DNA from: an uncultured Marvinbryantia sp.
GTDB taxonomy: Bacteria > Bacillota > Clostridia > Lachnospirales > Lachnospiraceae
Assembly (NCBI GenBank): GCA_934408725.1
Contig: CAKRVB010000012.1
Location: forward strand, 1-63,651
Reading direction: 5' to 3'
Length of the DNA: 63,651 bases
Under the pieces are notes generated by a model that was not told where the DNA came from, did no database searches, and saw nothing but the letters and a program-made list of their open reading frames with translations. The position numbers and the translations under genes were made by a program. The stretch's first letter is position 1, and each line of letters opens with the position of its first letter. Shown here piece by piece: positions 56,701-63,159 of this stretch.

Positions 56701-58364
56701 TTTACAAGATCAAGAATATTCTTATCTGTAGCATACTTCGGACGAAGTACTCCCGATTCTTTATCAAACTCAGCTTTGATGGCATTTACTGTCTCCAAAT
56801 CCGCCGGATCAATGCTGGATACCATCTTAACATTGATGGAAATATTCTCATTATCACCGGATGGAGTGTAGGTATCTGTTACATTCTTATAATCAGGTGC
56901 CGTAACTGTATAGGTATAAATGACACCCTTGTTCATGGTATAAGTGCCATCCGTATTCGCCTTGAGTTCTACGGTAATTGTTTCATCATCCCATGAATCT
57001 TCATCTTCCTCTTCATAGGTCACCTTAATGGCAGCATTTTCAATTACCTTATCATCATTGTCTACCGGGTTGATGGATACAGTATATTTACTGATATTCT
57101 TCTCCAGCTGAATATTAATTGTTTCATCCTTATCAGGAATGAAATTTTGATTTGATATCGTTTTGTAGTTCTTTGCTTCTACTGTATAGTTATAAGTTGT
57201 ACCTTCAATAAGATTGTAGCTTCCATCTAATCCTGGTTGTACCTTATCATAATACCCCTTCTTAACAGTAACGGTTGCATCGTTCACCGGATTTCCATTC
57301 TTATCTGTTATATTAAATTTAACATTTCTATTAACAATCTTCTTCAGAATGACGTTTTTTTCTGTCTTAAGTCCTGTTGGAGCAAATGCAGAAATACTTT
57401 CTTTGTAATCATTGTATCCATCTTTTTTGACGATAAGAGTATATGCTGCATTTTTCTCCATTACATAGGAGCCATCTGCACCAGGAGTAACTGTGCTACC
57501 ATAATAAAGTCCTTTTTCAAGAGTTACTGCTGTATCTGTAATGGGGTTACCATCTTCATCCTGAACATTTATTGTCATAATATAAACCGGCTCTGCTGCT
57601 TCCAGAGTGATGGTAAATTCCTGAGTCGCAAGTGCTGCTTCTGCTGCCTGTGTTTCATCATTAATCACATCATTATTTGTATCAGATGAAAACAAACGCA
57701 AGGTTGCTGTAAAAATCTGTGCCCCCTGCTCTGCGGTAGGGCGCTTAATAGCTGCACTTCCAAGACTACTTGGTGTCTTAGCCGCAGTATTCGCCCATTC
57801 GCTATTCATATACCAGCCTGATTTATAGGAACTGCTGGAAGATTCTTTCTTAAAATTAATACTGCTAATTGCATTACCAGTGCCATTAACCTTAAGTCCT
57901 ACTAAGTAAGATAAACCATCTGCACTCTTGGTTACACCAGTTCCACCATTTAAAAATATTTTATTGCTATCCACATAATTTTTCTTCAAATACTCCGCTG
58001 CAGCCGTTTTTGCATCATCCTCTGCACTCTGTACCTGAATTCCCTGATCTGCCATCTGCATTTCTGCAGCCGCATCTTCTTCCACGCTATTGTCGATCTC
58101 CACCGGTTCTTCCAGCTGTGTATCGCCTTCCACCTCTATGATCTCATCCTGACCTGGTTCTGCCTGTTGCACATCCAGATCTTCAGATTTTTCCTCATTT
58201 ACTGCATCATCCTCAGATGTTGTTGCCTCTACTGTCTGAAGTGCCCCCCCGTCCTCGGTTTCTATGACTTCACTTGCATACGCCATGGCTGGCATATTGC
58301 CAATGGTCATTGCTGCACTTAAGGTCAACGCCAGTGTACGTTTCATTAGTTCCTTTCTCTTCAT
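53742..58364 (-). CDS. Giant secreted surface protein C with DUF4430-like domain, intact
   Basis: 1540 aa from ATG 58364 (AAGGAG five bases upstream). Signal peptide ending near MAYASEV, acidic linker, a beta domain (about 110-260), three carboxypeptidase-regulatory/PEGA-like repeats (about 260-510, each with DGSY or DGTY), several Ig-like segments, a FIVAR-like helical pair (about 1010-1080), a DUF4430-like domain (about 1090-1220, with VTALDVLAAWHAATYG and YDVGILVNNKMPG), a Cys motif CACGEKETR and two lysine-rich Big_2-like repeats that match those of proteins A and B. No LPxTG; the basic repeats probably hold it to the wall. A G7 tract just after the signal peptide is in frame. Controlled by a cobalamin riboswitch. 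Confidence 0.82.
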   Translation of the reverse strand: MKRKELMKRTLALTLSAAMTIGNMPAMAYASEVIETEDGGALQTVEATTSEDDAVNEEKSEDLDVQQAEPGQDEIIEVEGDTQLEEPVEIDNSVEEDAAAEMQMADQGIQVQSAEDDAKTAAAEYLKKNYVDSNKIFLNGGTGVTKSADGLSYLVGLKVNGTGNAISSINFKKESSSSSYKSGWYMNSEWANTAAKTPSSLGSAAIKRPTAEQGAQIFTATLRLFSSDTNNDVINDETQAAEAALATQEFTITLEAAEPVYIMTINVQDEDGNPITDTAVTLEKGLYYGSTVTPGADGSYVMEKNAAYTLIVKKDGYNDYKESISAFAPTGLKTEKNVILKKIVNRNVKFNITDKNGNPVNDATVTVKKGYYDKVQPGLDGSYNLIEGTTYNYTVEAKNYKTISNQNFIPDKDETINIQLEKNISKYTVSINPVDNDDKVIENAAIKVTYEEEDEDSWDDETITVELKANTDGTYTMNKGVIYTYTVTAPDYKNVTDTYTPSGDNENISINVKMVSSIDPADLETVNAIKAEFDKESGVLRPKYATDKNILDLVKHKIAGYTDIDTTGVTVSVKSSDATDWVGTDGSIHYKASAPSSNKINFKNVGLVFVFEKNGAKAETKQRNAAICWNCDYVKTQIAADKDKLIWDTMKGSNDKASEVTSSLTLPQCMGTDAMTAWSKITWSSSNEKVISLKDTGWGSLIDAKEGVVTPQPEDTEVTLTATFKVNENLLNEYSEKVSDFVTLTKEFKVTVKGTGAVKPTEEELKAILDQYYTADQLKDFTTGDKLDTSACTGDIRLPRYTRIKDNKGEQVFENKEITVTADNDALTVNGYRVAVDRFASNDDIVANLIVTFTREGVTATKKIPVTVKPVTEVEVQAELNMMEVAKEHYFDGLNDGQYADKDSITGNLHPFQEMLLDEAGNPKWIYNNDDKTGKGIIADDMFTDTWEMEGAGYNKFKSSNNAVVAHENLVVTRREADTEITISSLLSSETYKDAAEKHPDNTLLQKLYKQPVSVTVTIQGTKPPVDSLQKKIEELKAFSDSLPEGSGAGQYPVGTKDKLQAAITEAEAVLNNESATDAEVRQEIKKLEEILKTVQASQNTVEATITAKINTVAGVGMDVSKMTVRADTAENYGYTKPESCKNKVTALDVLAAWHAATYGDDFKNHPEKYLIIKGGFISRIYGIDTYDVGILVNNKMPGSSTVDVAVVVTGDIVTFFRYSDLKSWQDLYLYFEGLPETVKVNEALNLTLLGYHPMSMTGEPETASTRSGYTIAALDAMGRQVVAAVTDENGAVTLQINTAGTYQITVVDTPKDSKETAYIFPQEPIVVTGTSDIPAAHIHSFGEWRTVSAATVFAAEQQERLCACGEKETRTVGTPLKATIKVNMSSVPLKVKQTTTKLKVSGLANGDAVASYTSSNKKVFTVDKNGKIKAGKKKGSAKLTITLKSGLKKTITVKVQKTTVKTKKIQGLQKTITLKKGAKTTLKPVLNPLTSQQKIKYTSSRKKVATVSSKGVIKAKKAGKTTITVKSGSKKYKITVKVK

Positions 58365-58506
58365 GTCTACTCCTTTTCCGCTCTCTGAAACAAAACAATA
58401 GTTACTAACTGACGCAATGACACTATTCATTCCTGTAGTTGTCTGGGCTGTCTCCTGTGCTCGGATATGTCTTCCTTATAATTAGGAAATAAATTATACT
58501 GTAAAA

Positions 58507-58538
58507 TAAAAAAGCCATACCCGAACACAGGTATCGCC
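58507..58538 (-). terminator. Attenuator terminator in the leader of surface protein C
   Basis: Minus strand: GGCGATACC-tgtgttc-GGGTATGGC followed by TTTTTTA, between the riboswitch and ATG 58364. Confidence 0.85.
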
Positions 58539-58554
58539 ATAAAAAGCATGCTAC

Positions 58555-58675
58555 CTGAACTCGAAGAGCATTGCTGGCTGTCTGCAAACGTATCTGGCTT
58601 GGCAGTATGGCTATCCACCTGCGATACAGTAGCGGTCCTGCGCGGGATTCTCACCCGACTTCCTGCATTCTTTTT
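58555..58675 (-). promoter_or_regulatory. Cobalamin riboswitch of surface protein C
   Basis: Minus strand: GAAGTCGGGTGAGAATCCCG (GGTGnnAnTCC core), then ACCGCTACTGTATCGCAGG (canonical CCGCnACTGT box) and AAGCCAGATAC (B12-box-like). It starts close to the core, so the outer helix is short, as in the shorter cobalamin class. Intermediate in size between the full and compact leaders of this window. Confidence 0.85.
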
Positions 58676-58712
58676 TATTCAAATGCTTAATTCACAAACA
58701 GCGTCTTAGGCT

Positions 58713-58741
58713 ATATTAAAGCCCAATCGTTTTATTGTCAA
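58713..58741 (-). promoter_or_regulatory. Promoter of surface protein C
   Basis: Minus strand: TTGACA (58736-58741), a 17-base spacer, TAATAT (58713-58718). Nothing else is recognised in 58742-58837. Confidence 0.82.
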
Positions 58742-58837
58742 TCTTTTATCAGGAAAAGATGATTCAAAATCGATTCTTGTTCAAAAGCCACATAAAAATT
58801 GCCAATTTTTTAGTAACTATTTCTGCCTTAAATACGC

Positions 58838-58866
58838 TTGACAGATACCCATATCGGTATTATATT
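58838..58866 (+). promoter_or_regulatory. Promoter of the P1B ATPase
   Basis: TTGACA (58838-58843), a 17-base spacer, TATATT (58861-58866). Confidence 0.82.
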
Positions 58867-58892
58867 AACATATGAACAGATATTCATATGTT
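58867..58892. promoter_or_regulatory. ArsR/SmtB-type operator of the P1B ATPase
   Basis: A perfect palindrome AACATATGAA-CAGATA-TTCATATGTT immediately after the -10 box, placed to block transcription. TGAA-N6-TTCA cores are typical of zinc/cadmium-sensing ArsR/SmtB repressors. No arsR gene is in the window. Confidence 0.75.
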
Positions 58893-58940
58893 TTTAACTT
58901 TTAAAATTAATAACTTCTATTATATAAGGAGGATTTTATC

Positions 58941-61850
58941 ATGAGTGAACACGAACACCTTCACGATGAAGAGCAGTGTAGCTGTGGCTGCGGCCACGAT
59001 CACCACGATCATGTGCATGAAGAACATGATCACCATCATGATCACGAACACGATGATGAATGCGGTTGTGGTCATGAGCATCATCACGACCATGACGATG
59101 AATGCGGCTGTGGTCACGATCATCACGAGCATGAACATCATCACCACGATGACGATTGCGGCTGCGGTCACGATCATCACGAGCATGAACATCATCACCA
59201 CGATGACGATTGCGGCTGCGGTCACGATCATCACGAACACGAGCATCATCACCACGATGACGAATGCGGCTGTGGCTGCGGTCACGATCATCACGAGCAC
59301 GAACATCATCACCACGATGACGATTGTGGCTGTGGTCACGATCATCACGAGCACGAACATCATCACCACGATAACGATTGTGGCTGCGGTCACGATCATC
59401 ACGAGCACGAACATCATCACCATGATGACGATTGCTGCTGCGGTCACGATCACGGCCATGATGAACACGATCATGAACATGAGCATCATCATCATGCGGC
59501 CGGCCCGGAAAAGCAGGTTTTCATTCTGGAGAATCTGGGTTGTGCCAACTGTGCTGCCAAGATGGAACGCCGCATTAATGAATTAGATGATGTAGCGGAT
59601 GCAACCATTACTTTTGCTACCAAACAGCTTCGTATCTCCGGTACTCATCTGGATGCGCTGGTTCCTCAGATTCAGGAGATCTGTGCTTCTATTGAATCTG
59701 AAGTAAAAGTAGTTCCGAAGACTCCGGTTACCAGAAATGGGGGCGAAAGCCGTGTCTATATTCTGGAAAATCTGGGTTGTGCCAACTGTGCTGCCAAGAT
59801 GGAACGCCGCATTAACGAGCTGGATGATGTAGCAGAGGCTACCATCACTTTCTCAACCAAACAGCTTCGCATCACCGGAAAACGTCTGGATTCCCTGGTT
59901 CCTCAGATTCAGGAAATTTGTGCTTCTATCGAATCTGAAGTGAAGGTTGTTCCGAAAGATCCGGCTCCAAAGGCTGCTGCTAAAGCAGAAGATAAAAAGG
60001 ATGAAAAAGCAGAACAGAAAAAGACACTTACCATGATTGCCACCGGCGCTGTTTTATTTGTTATTGGCGAAGTCATGGAACATATGGGCATAAACGATTA
60101 TGCACCGGCAATTGTCAATGTCATTGCTTATCTGATTCTTGGTCTGGAAATCGTAATTACCGCTGTAAAGAACCTGGCACACGGGCAGGTATTTGATGAG
60201 AACTTCCTGATGAGTATCGCTACTCTGGGTGCTTTTGCCGTTGGTGATTTTTCTGAAGCAGTCGGCGTTATGCTATTCTACCGCATCGGGGAATTCTTTG
60301 AAGATGTTGCAGTAGAACGCAGCCGGACTCAGATCATGGATGCTGTAGACCTTCGTCCGGAAACTGTCAATCTGGTATCTGGCAATGATATCCGCGTGAT
60401 CCCGGCTGAAGAGACAGAAGTCGGTGACGTACTTCTGGTTCGTCCTGGCGACCGTATTCCTCTGGATGGAACTATTCTGGAAGGTGACAGCCGTCTGGAT
60501 ACTTCCGCCATCACAGGCGAACCGGTTCCGGTTACTGTGAAAAAAGGTGACGAAATTGTTTCCGGTTGTGTCAATGTCTCCGGTCAGCTGAAGATCCGTG
60601 TTGACAAACCGTTATCTGAATCCATGGTTACCCGCATTTTGGATTCTGTGGAAAATGCCGCTGCAAGTAAGCCAAAGATCGACCGTTTTATTACCAGATT
60701 CGCCAGAGTCTACACACCATTTGTCGTTATTCTGGCACTGGCAACTGCGATTATTCCGTCACTGGTATCTGGCAACTGGTACTACTGGGTACACACCGCA
60801 CTGACCTTCCTGGTTATCAGCTGTCCTTGCGCTCTGGTACTTAGCGTTCCGCTGGCATTCTTCTCCGGAATCGGTGCAGGCTCCAAGAAAGGTATCCTGT
60901 TCAAGGGTGGCATTTCCCTGGAACAGCTGCACAATGTAAAAGCCGTTGTTATGGATAAAACAGGTACCATCACAGAAGGTAACTTCGTAGTACAGGAAGT
61001 GGTATCCGCAGGATCCCTTTCTTCTGATGAATTATTAAGTCTGGCTGCCGGATGCGAGCAAATCTCTACTCATCCGATTGCCACCAGTATTGTAACCGCT
61101 GCACAGGAAAAAGGACTTTCCCTTGTGAAACCGGCCAAACTGGAAGAGATCGCAGGTCACGGTATTTCTGCTGAGACTGGTAAAGGTCCTCTTTTGGTTG
61201 GCAACCGCAAGCTGATGGATCAGTTCCACATTGATCTTTCTGCTTACCAGAAAAAGGGCTTCGGAAGCGAAGTTCTGATTGCCTTAAATGGCAAGTTTGA
61301 AGGTCACATCGTGATCTCCGATACCATCAAGACAGAAGCTAAATCTGCCATCGCTGCACTGAAGAAACTTGGTATTACCACAGCGATGTTGACTGGTGAT
61401 GCACAGGACAGCGCCGATGCCGTTGCTGCTGAAACCGGTATTGATGAAGTGCATGCAAAACTTCTTCCTCAGGACAAATTAGCGGAACTTCAGAAAATCC
61501 GTGCACAGCACACCAGCGTCATGTTCGTTGGTGACGGTATCAATGATGCCCCGGTTCTTGCCGGTGCCGATGTAGGTGCTGCAATGGGAAGCGGTGCTGA
61601 CGCAGCCATCGAAGCTGCAGATGTAGTCTTCATGAACTCCAATATGGATGCCATTCCACAGGCGATCCGTATTGCCAACGCAACCAGCGCCATCTCCTGG
61701 CAGAATGTAGTATTTGCCCTGGCCATCAAAGCCATCGTTATGATCCTTGGCCTGACAGGACACGCATCCATGTGGTTCGCAGTATTCGCAGATACCGGCG
61801 TGGCTATGCTGTGTATCCTGAACTCTGTTCGAATTTTGTATAAAAAATAA
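58941..61850 (+). CDS. Zn/Cd/Co-type P1B ATPase with expanded His/Cys repeat domain
   Basis: 969 aa, efflux pump. Residues 1-185 are almost entirely His, Asp, Glu and Cys, with six near-identical 18-residue repeats of the form HDHHEHEHHHHDDDCGCG. Two heavy-metal-associated domains follow (LGCANCAAKMERRI at about 200 and again at about 278; CxxC present in both), nearly identical to each other. Then the ATPase core: SGCVNVSG actuator, SCPCALV (CPC metal site), DKTGTIT (phosphorylated Asp) and GDGINDAPVL. The last helices contain AIKAIVM and FADTGV (Lys and Asp), the P1B-2 zinc/cadmium/lead pattern. GGAGG lies before ATG 58941. A metal-responsive palindrome overlaps the promoter region. Confidence 0.93.
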   Translation: MSEHEHLHDEEQCSCGCGHDHHDHVHEEHDHHHDHEHDDECGCGHEHHHDHDDECGCGHDHHEHEHHHHDDDCGCGHDHHEHEHHHHDDDCGCGHDHHEHEHHHHDDECGCGCGHDHHEHEHHHHDDDCGCGHDHHEHEHHHHDNDCGCGHDHHEHEHHHHDDDCCCGHDHGHDEHDHEHEHHHHAAGPEKQVFILENLGCANCAAKMERRINELDDVADATITFATKQLRISGTHLDALVPQIQEICASIESEVKVVPKTPVTRNGGESRVYILENLGCANCAAKMERRINELDDVAEATITFSTKQLRITGKRLDSLVPQIQEICASIESEVKVVPKDPAPKAAAKAEDKKDEKAEQKKTLTMIATGAVLFVIGEVMEHMGINDYAPAIVNVIAYLILGLEIVITAVKNLAHGQVFDENFLMSIATLGAFAVGDFSEAVGVMLFYRIGEFFEDVAVERSRTQIMDAVDLRPETVNLVSGNDIRVIPAEETEVGDVLLVRPGDRIPLDGTILEGDSRLDTSAITGEPVPVTVKKGDEIVSGCVNVSGQLKIRVDKPLSESMVTRILDSVENAAASKPKIDRFITRFARVYTPFVVILALATAIIPSLVSGNWYYWVHTALTFLVISCPCALVLSVPLAFFSGIGAGSKKGILFKGGISLEQLHNVKAVVMDKTGTITEGNFVVQEVVSAGSLSSDELLSLAAGCEQISTHPIATSIVTAAQEKGLSLVKPAKLEEIAGHGISAETGKGPLLVGNRKLMDQFHIDLSAYQKKGFGSEVLIALNGKFEGHIVISDTIKTEAKSAIAALKKLGITTAMLTGDAQDSADAVAAETGIDEVHAKLLPQDKLAELQKIRAQHTSVMFVGDGINDAPVLAGADVGAAMGSGADAAIEAADVVFMNSNMDAIPQAIRIANATSAISWQNVVFALAIKAIVMILGLTGHASMWFAVFADTGVAMLCILNSVRILYKK
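59101..59450 (+). repeat. 54-bp coding tandem repeat in the P1B ATPase gene
   Basis: About six units, each encoding 18 residues; the unit begins CACGATCATCACGAGCA. Units are nearly identical at the DNA level, implying recent expansion and likely copy-number variation. One unit carries an extra GCGG-type 6-bp insertion (CGCGCG at the protein level). Confidence 0.85.
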
Positions 61851-61866
61851 ATGCAAAGCATAAAAG

Positions 61867-61906
61867 AATACCGCCGACACTTCCAGTCTGAAGTATCGAC
61901 GGTATT
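61867..61906. terminator. Terminator between the P1B ATPase and flavodoxin genes
   Basis: AATACCGCCGACACTTC / GAAGTATCGACGGTATT, a long stem with two mismatches. The minus-strand tail is CTTTTATG. It may end both converging genes. Confidence 0.65.
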
Positions 61907-61930
61907 ACTCTGTAAAGAGGTGGTTTTCTG

Positions 61931-62353
61931 TTATGCGATTGCAGCGCCCAGTTCTTTCAGAGAAGCGTTTGCTTCATCATCTGGTGCATCGTTACAGATC
62001 ACGCTGTCGCATGCCAGTGTGAGGCCAGCGCCCTTTGCATCTTCTTCCCAGTTTCTCATCCATTCGCCATCGCCCCATCCGTAAGAACCGAACAGTGCTA
62101 CTTTCTTGCCAGCCAGCTTGCTCTTGCATGCATCATACAATGGCTGGAATTCGTCTTCTTCCAGAACTTCATCTCCCATGGCCGGGCATCCCAGTGCAAT
62201 TCCATCATACTGATCTACCATATCTGCATTGAAATCTGCACAGTTGATCATTTCTGCATCCGCACCTGCTCCCTTTGCGCCTTCCACAACTGCCTCTGCC
62301 ATTGTCTCTGTATTTCCTGAACTGCTCCAGAATACAACTGCTACTTTACTCAT
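61931..62353 (-). CDS. Flavodoxin
   Basis: 140 aa, short-chain flavodoxin, a soluble FMN electron carrier. The FMN phosphate loop SSSGNTET is at about residues 10-17. The flavin-flanking loops appear as LGCPAMGDEVLEED (about 54-67) and FGSYGWGDGEW (about 87-97). AGGAGG precedes ATG 62353. It lies next to DUF3793, with iron-box-like palindromes nearby, consistent with a low-iron replacement for ferredoxin. Confidence 0.93.
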   Translation of the reverse strand: MSKVAVVFWSSSGNTETMAEAVVEGAKGAGADAEMINCADFNADMVDQYDGIALGCPAMGDEVLEEDEFQPLYDACKSKLAGKKVALFGSYGWGDGEWMRNWEEDAKGAGLTLACDSVICNDAPDDEANASLKELGAAIA

Positions 62354-62391
62354 TTTAAAATCCTCCTGCTATTTTGTATTTTTGATTAGAT

Positions 62392-62410
62392 TGTGAGAAT
62401 GTAACTCACA
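62392..62410. promoter_or_regulatory. Palindrome upstream of the flavodoxin gene
   Basis: Perfect TGTGAG-AATGTAA-CTCACA, 39 bases before the flavodoxin start on the minus strand. It could be an operator (Fur/Crp-Fnr-like symmetry); it lacks a T-run, so a terminator is unlikely. Confidence 0.4.
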
Positions 62411-62457
62411 GAATCATTCATATGAGAAAAAAGCCATTTGACTTTCTTCGGACCACA

Positions 62458-63009
62458 TCAGGCTGCCACAGTCAATTTCATGACACTGCGTCCCTGCTGC
62501 CACAGCCGCATATACACATCTTTGCACTTTTTATATTTTGCGAAAGTGCGTACCGCTTCACATTCATTGCAATATACCTTCCAGCACCCGGTGCATTTAC
62601 AATTGTGTCCGGCATTCTTGATAAAGCCAATCACATCACCCAGCGGATACCCCAGAAAAATGCCAATCTCATGAGGGAATTCTTCCCGCGCCTGAAGCTT
62701 ATTCTGCAGAAGCTTCAGAGCATCTTCCGGTTCCAGACTGGTGTAACCATACTTCTTCATAAATTGCGCAACCCCTGGTTTCTTCAGATCTCGTTCCAGG
62801 AAAGACTTCCGGCACACATAGATCAGTGCCGCCTTCTCGCTCCTTCGCAGCTCCATCACAAAAATTCCTTTCTTCCTCATGGATGCATTCCAGTGATCGA
62901 TCTGCTCCTGCACTTCCTCTTCGGAAGAAAATGCATACGTAAACAAATTCGCTGTTTTGATCGAAGCAAGCGTAGGAGAACAATGCTCCACCAGATACCG
63001 TTCCAACAT
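62458..63009 (-). CDS. DUF3793 family protein
   Basis: 183 aa. The N-terminal region LVEHCSPTLASIKTANLF is typical of DUF3793. A Cys-rich segment near residue 135 (HNCKCTGCWKVYCNECE) could bind a metal or cluster. No signal peptide or membrane helix. AAGGAG lies nine bases before ATG 63009. Upstream are a consensus promoter and an inverted repeat resembling an iron-regulator site. Family members often sit beside flavodoxin genes, as here. Function unknown. Confidence 0.85.
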   Translation of the reverse strand: MLERYLVEHCSPTLASIKTANLFTYAFSSEEEVQEQIDHWNASMRKKGIFVMELRRSEKAALIYVCRKSFLERDLKKPGVAQFMKKYGYTSLEPEDALKLLQNKLQAREEFPHEIGIFLGYPLGDVIGFIKNAGHNCKCTGCWKVYCNECEAVRTFAKYKKCKDVYMRLWQQGRSVMKLTVAA

Positions 63010-63077
63010 ACCCCAATACTCCTTCTCCGTAATAAAAATCTTCTTCTGATTTCTGTAGTAAGTTTTTTATTACTTGT

Positions 63078-63093
63078 GTTAGATCTTTCTAAC
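63078..63093. promoter_or_regulatory. Candidate iron-regulator (DtxR-like) operator
   Basis: Perfect GTTAGA-TCTT-TCTAAC within GAGGTTAGAAAGATCTAAC on the minus strand, just downstream of the -10 box of the DUF3793 promoter. Similar to the TTAGG...CTAA half-sites of DtxR/IdeR-type repressors. Confidence 0.5.
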
Positions 63094-63103
63094 CTCAAGA
63101 ATA

Positions 63104-63132
63104 ACTATAATTCATATGCCAATTCCTGTCAA
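63104..63132 (-). promoter_or_regulatory. Promoter of DUF3793 (and perhaps flavodoxin)
   Basis: Minus strand: TTGACA (63127-63132), a 17-base spacer, TATAGT (63104-63109). Confidence 0.82.
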
Positions 63133-63159
63133 GATAATTTTTTTCATCATCTACAAATT

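Noticed and set aside
58920..59495. Long minus-strand open frame (Met/Val/Ile-rich) opposite the His-repeat region
   Set aside because: It is the antisense shadow of the GAT/CAT-rich His/Asp codons; it has no ribosome site and exists only because the 54-bp repeats lack stops in that frame.
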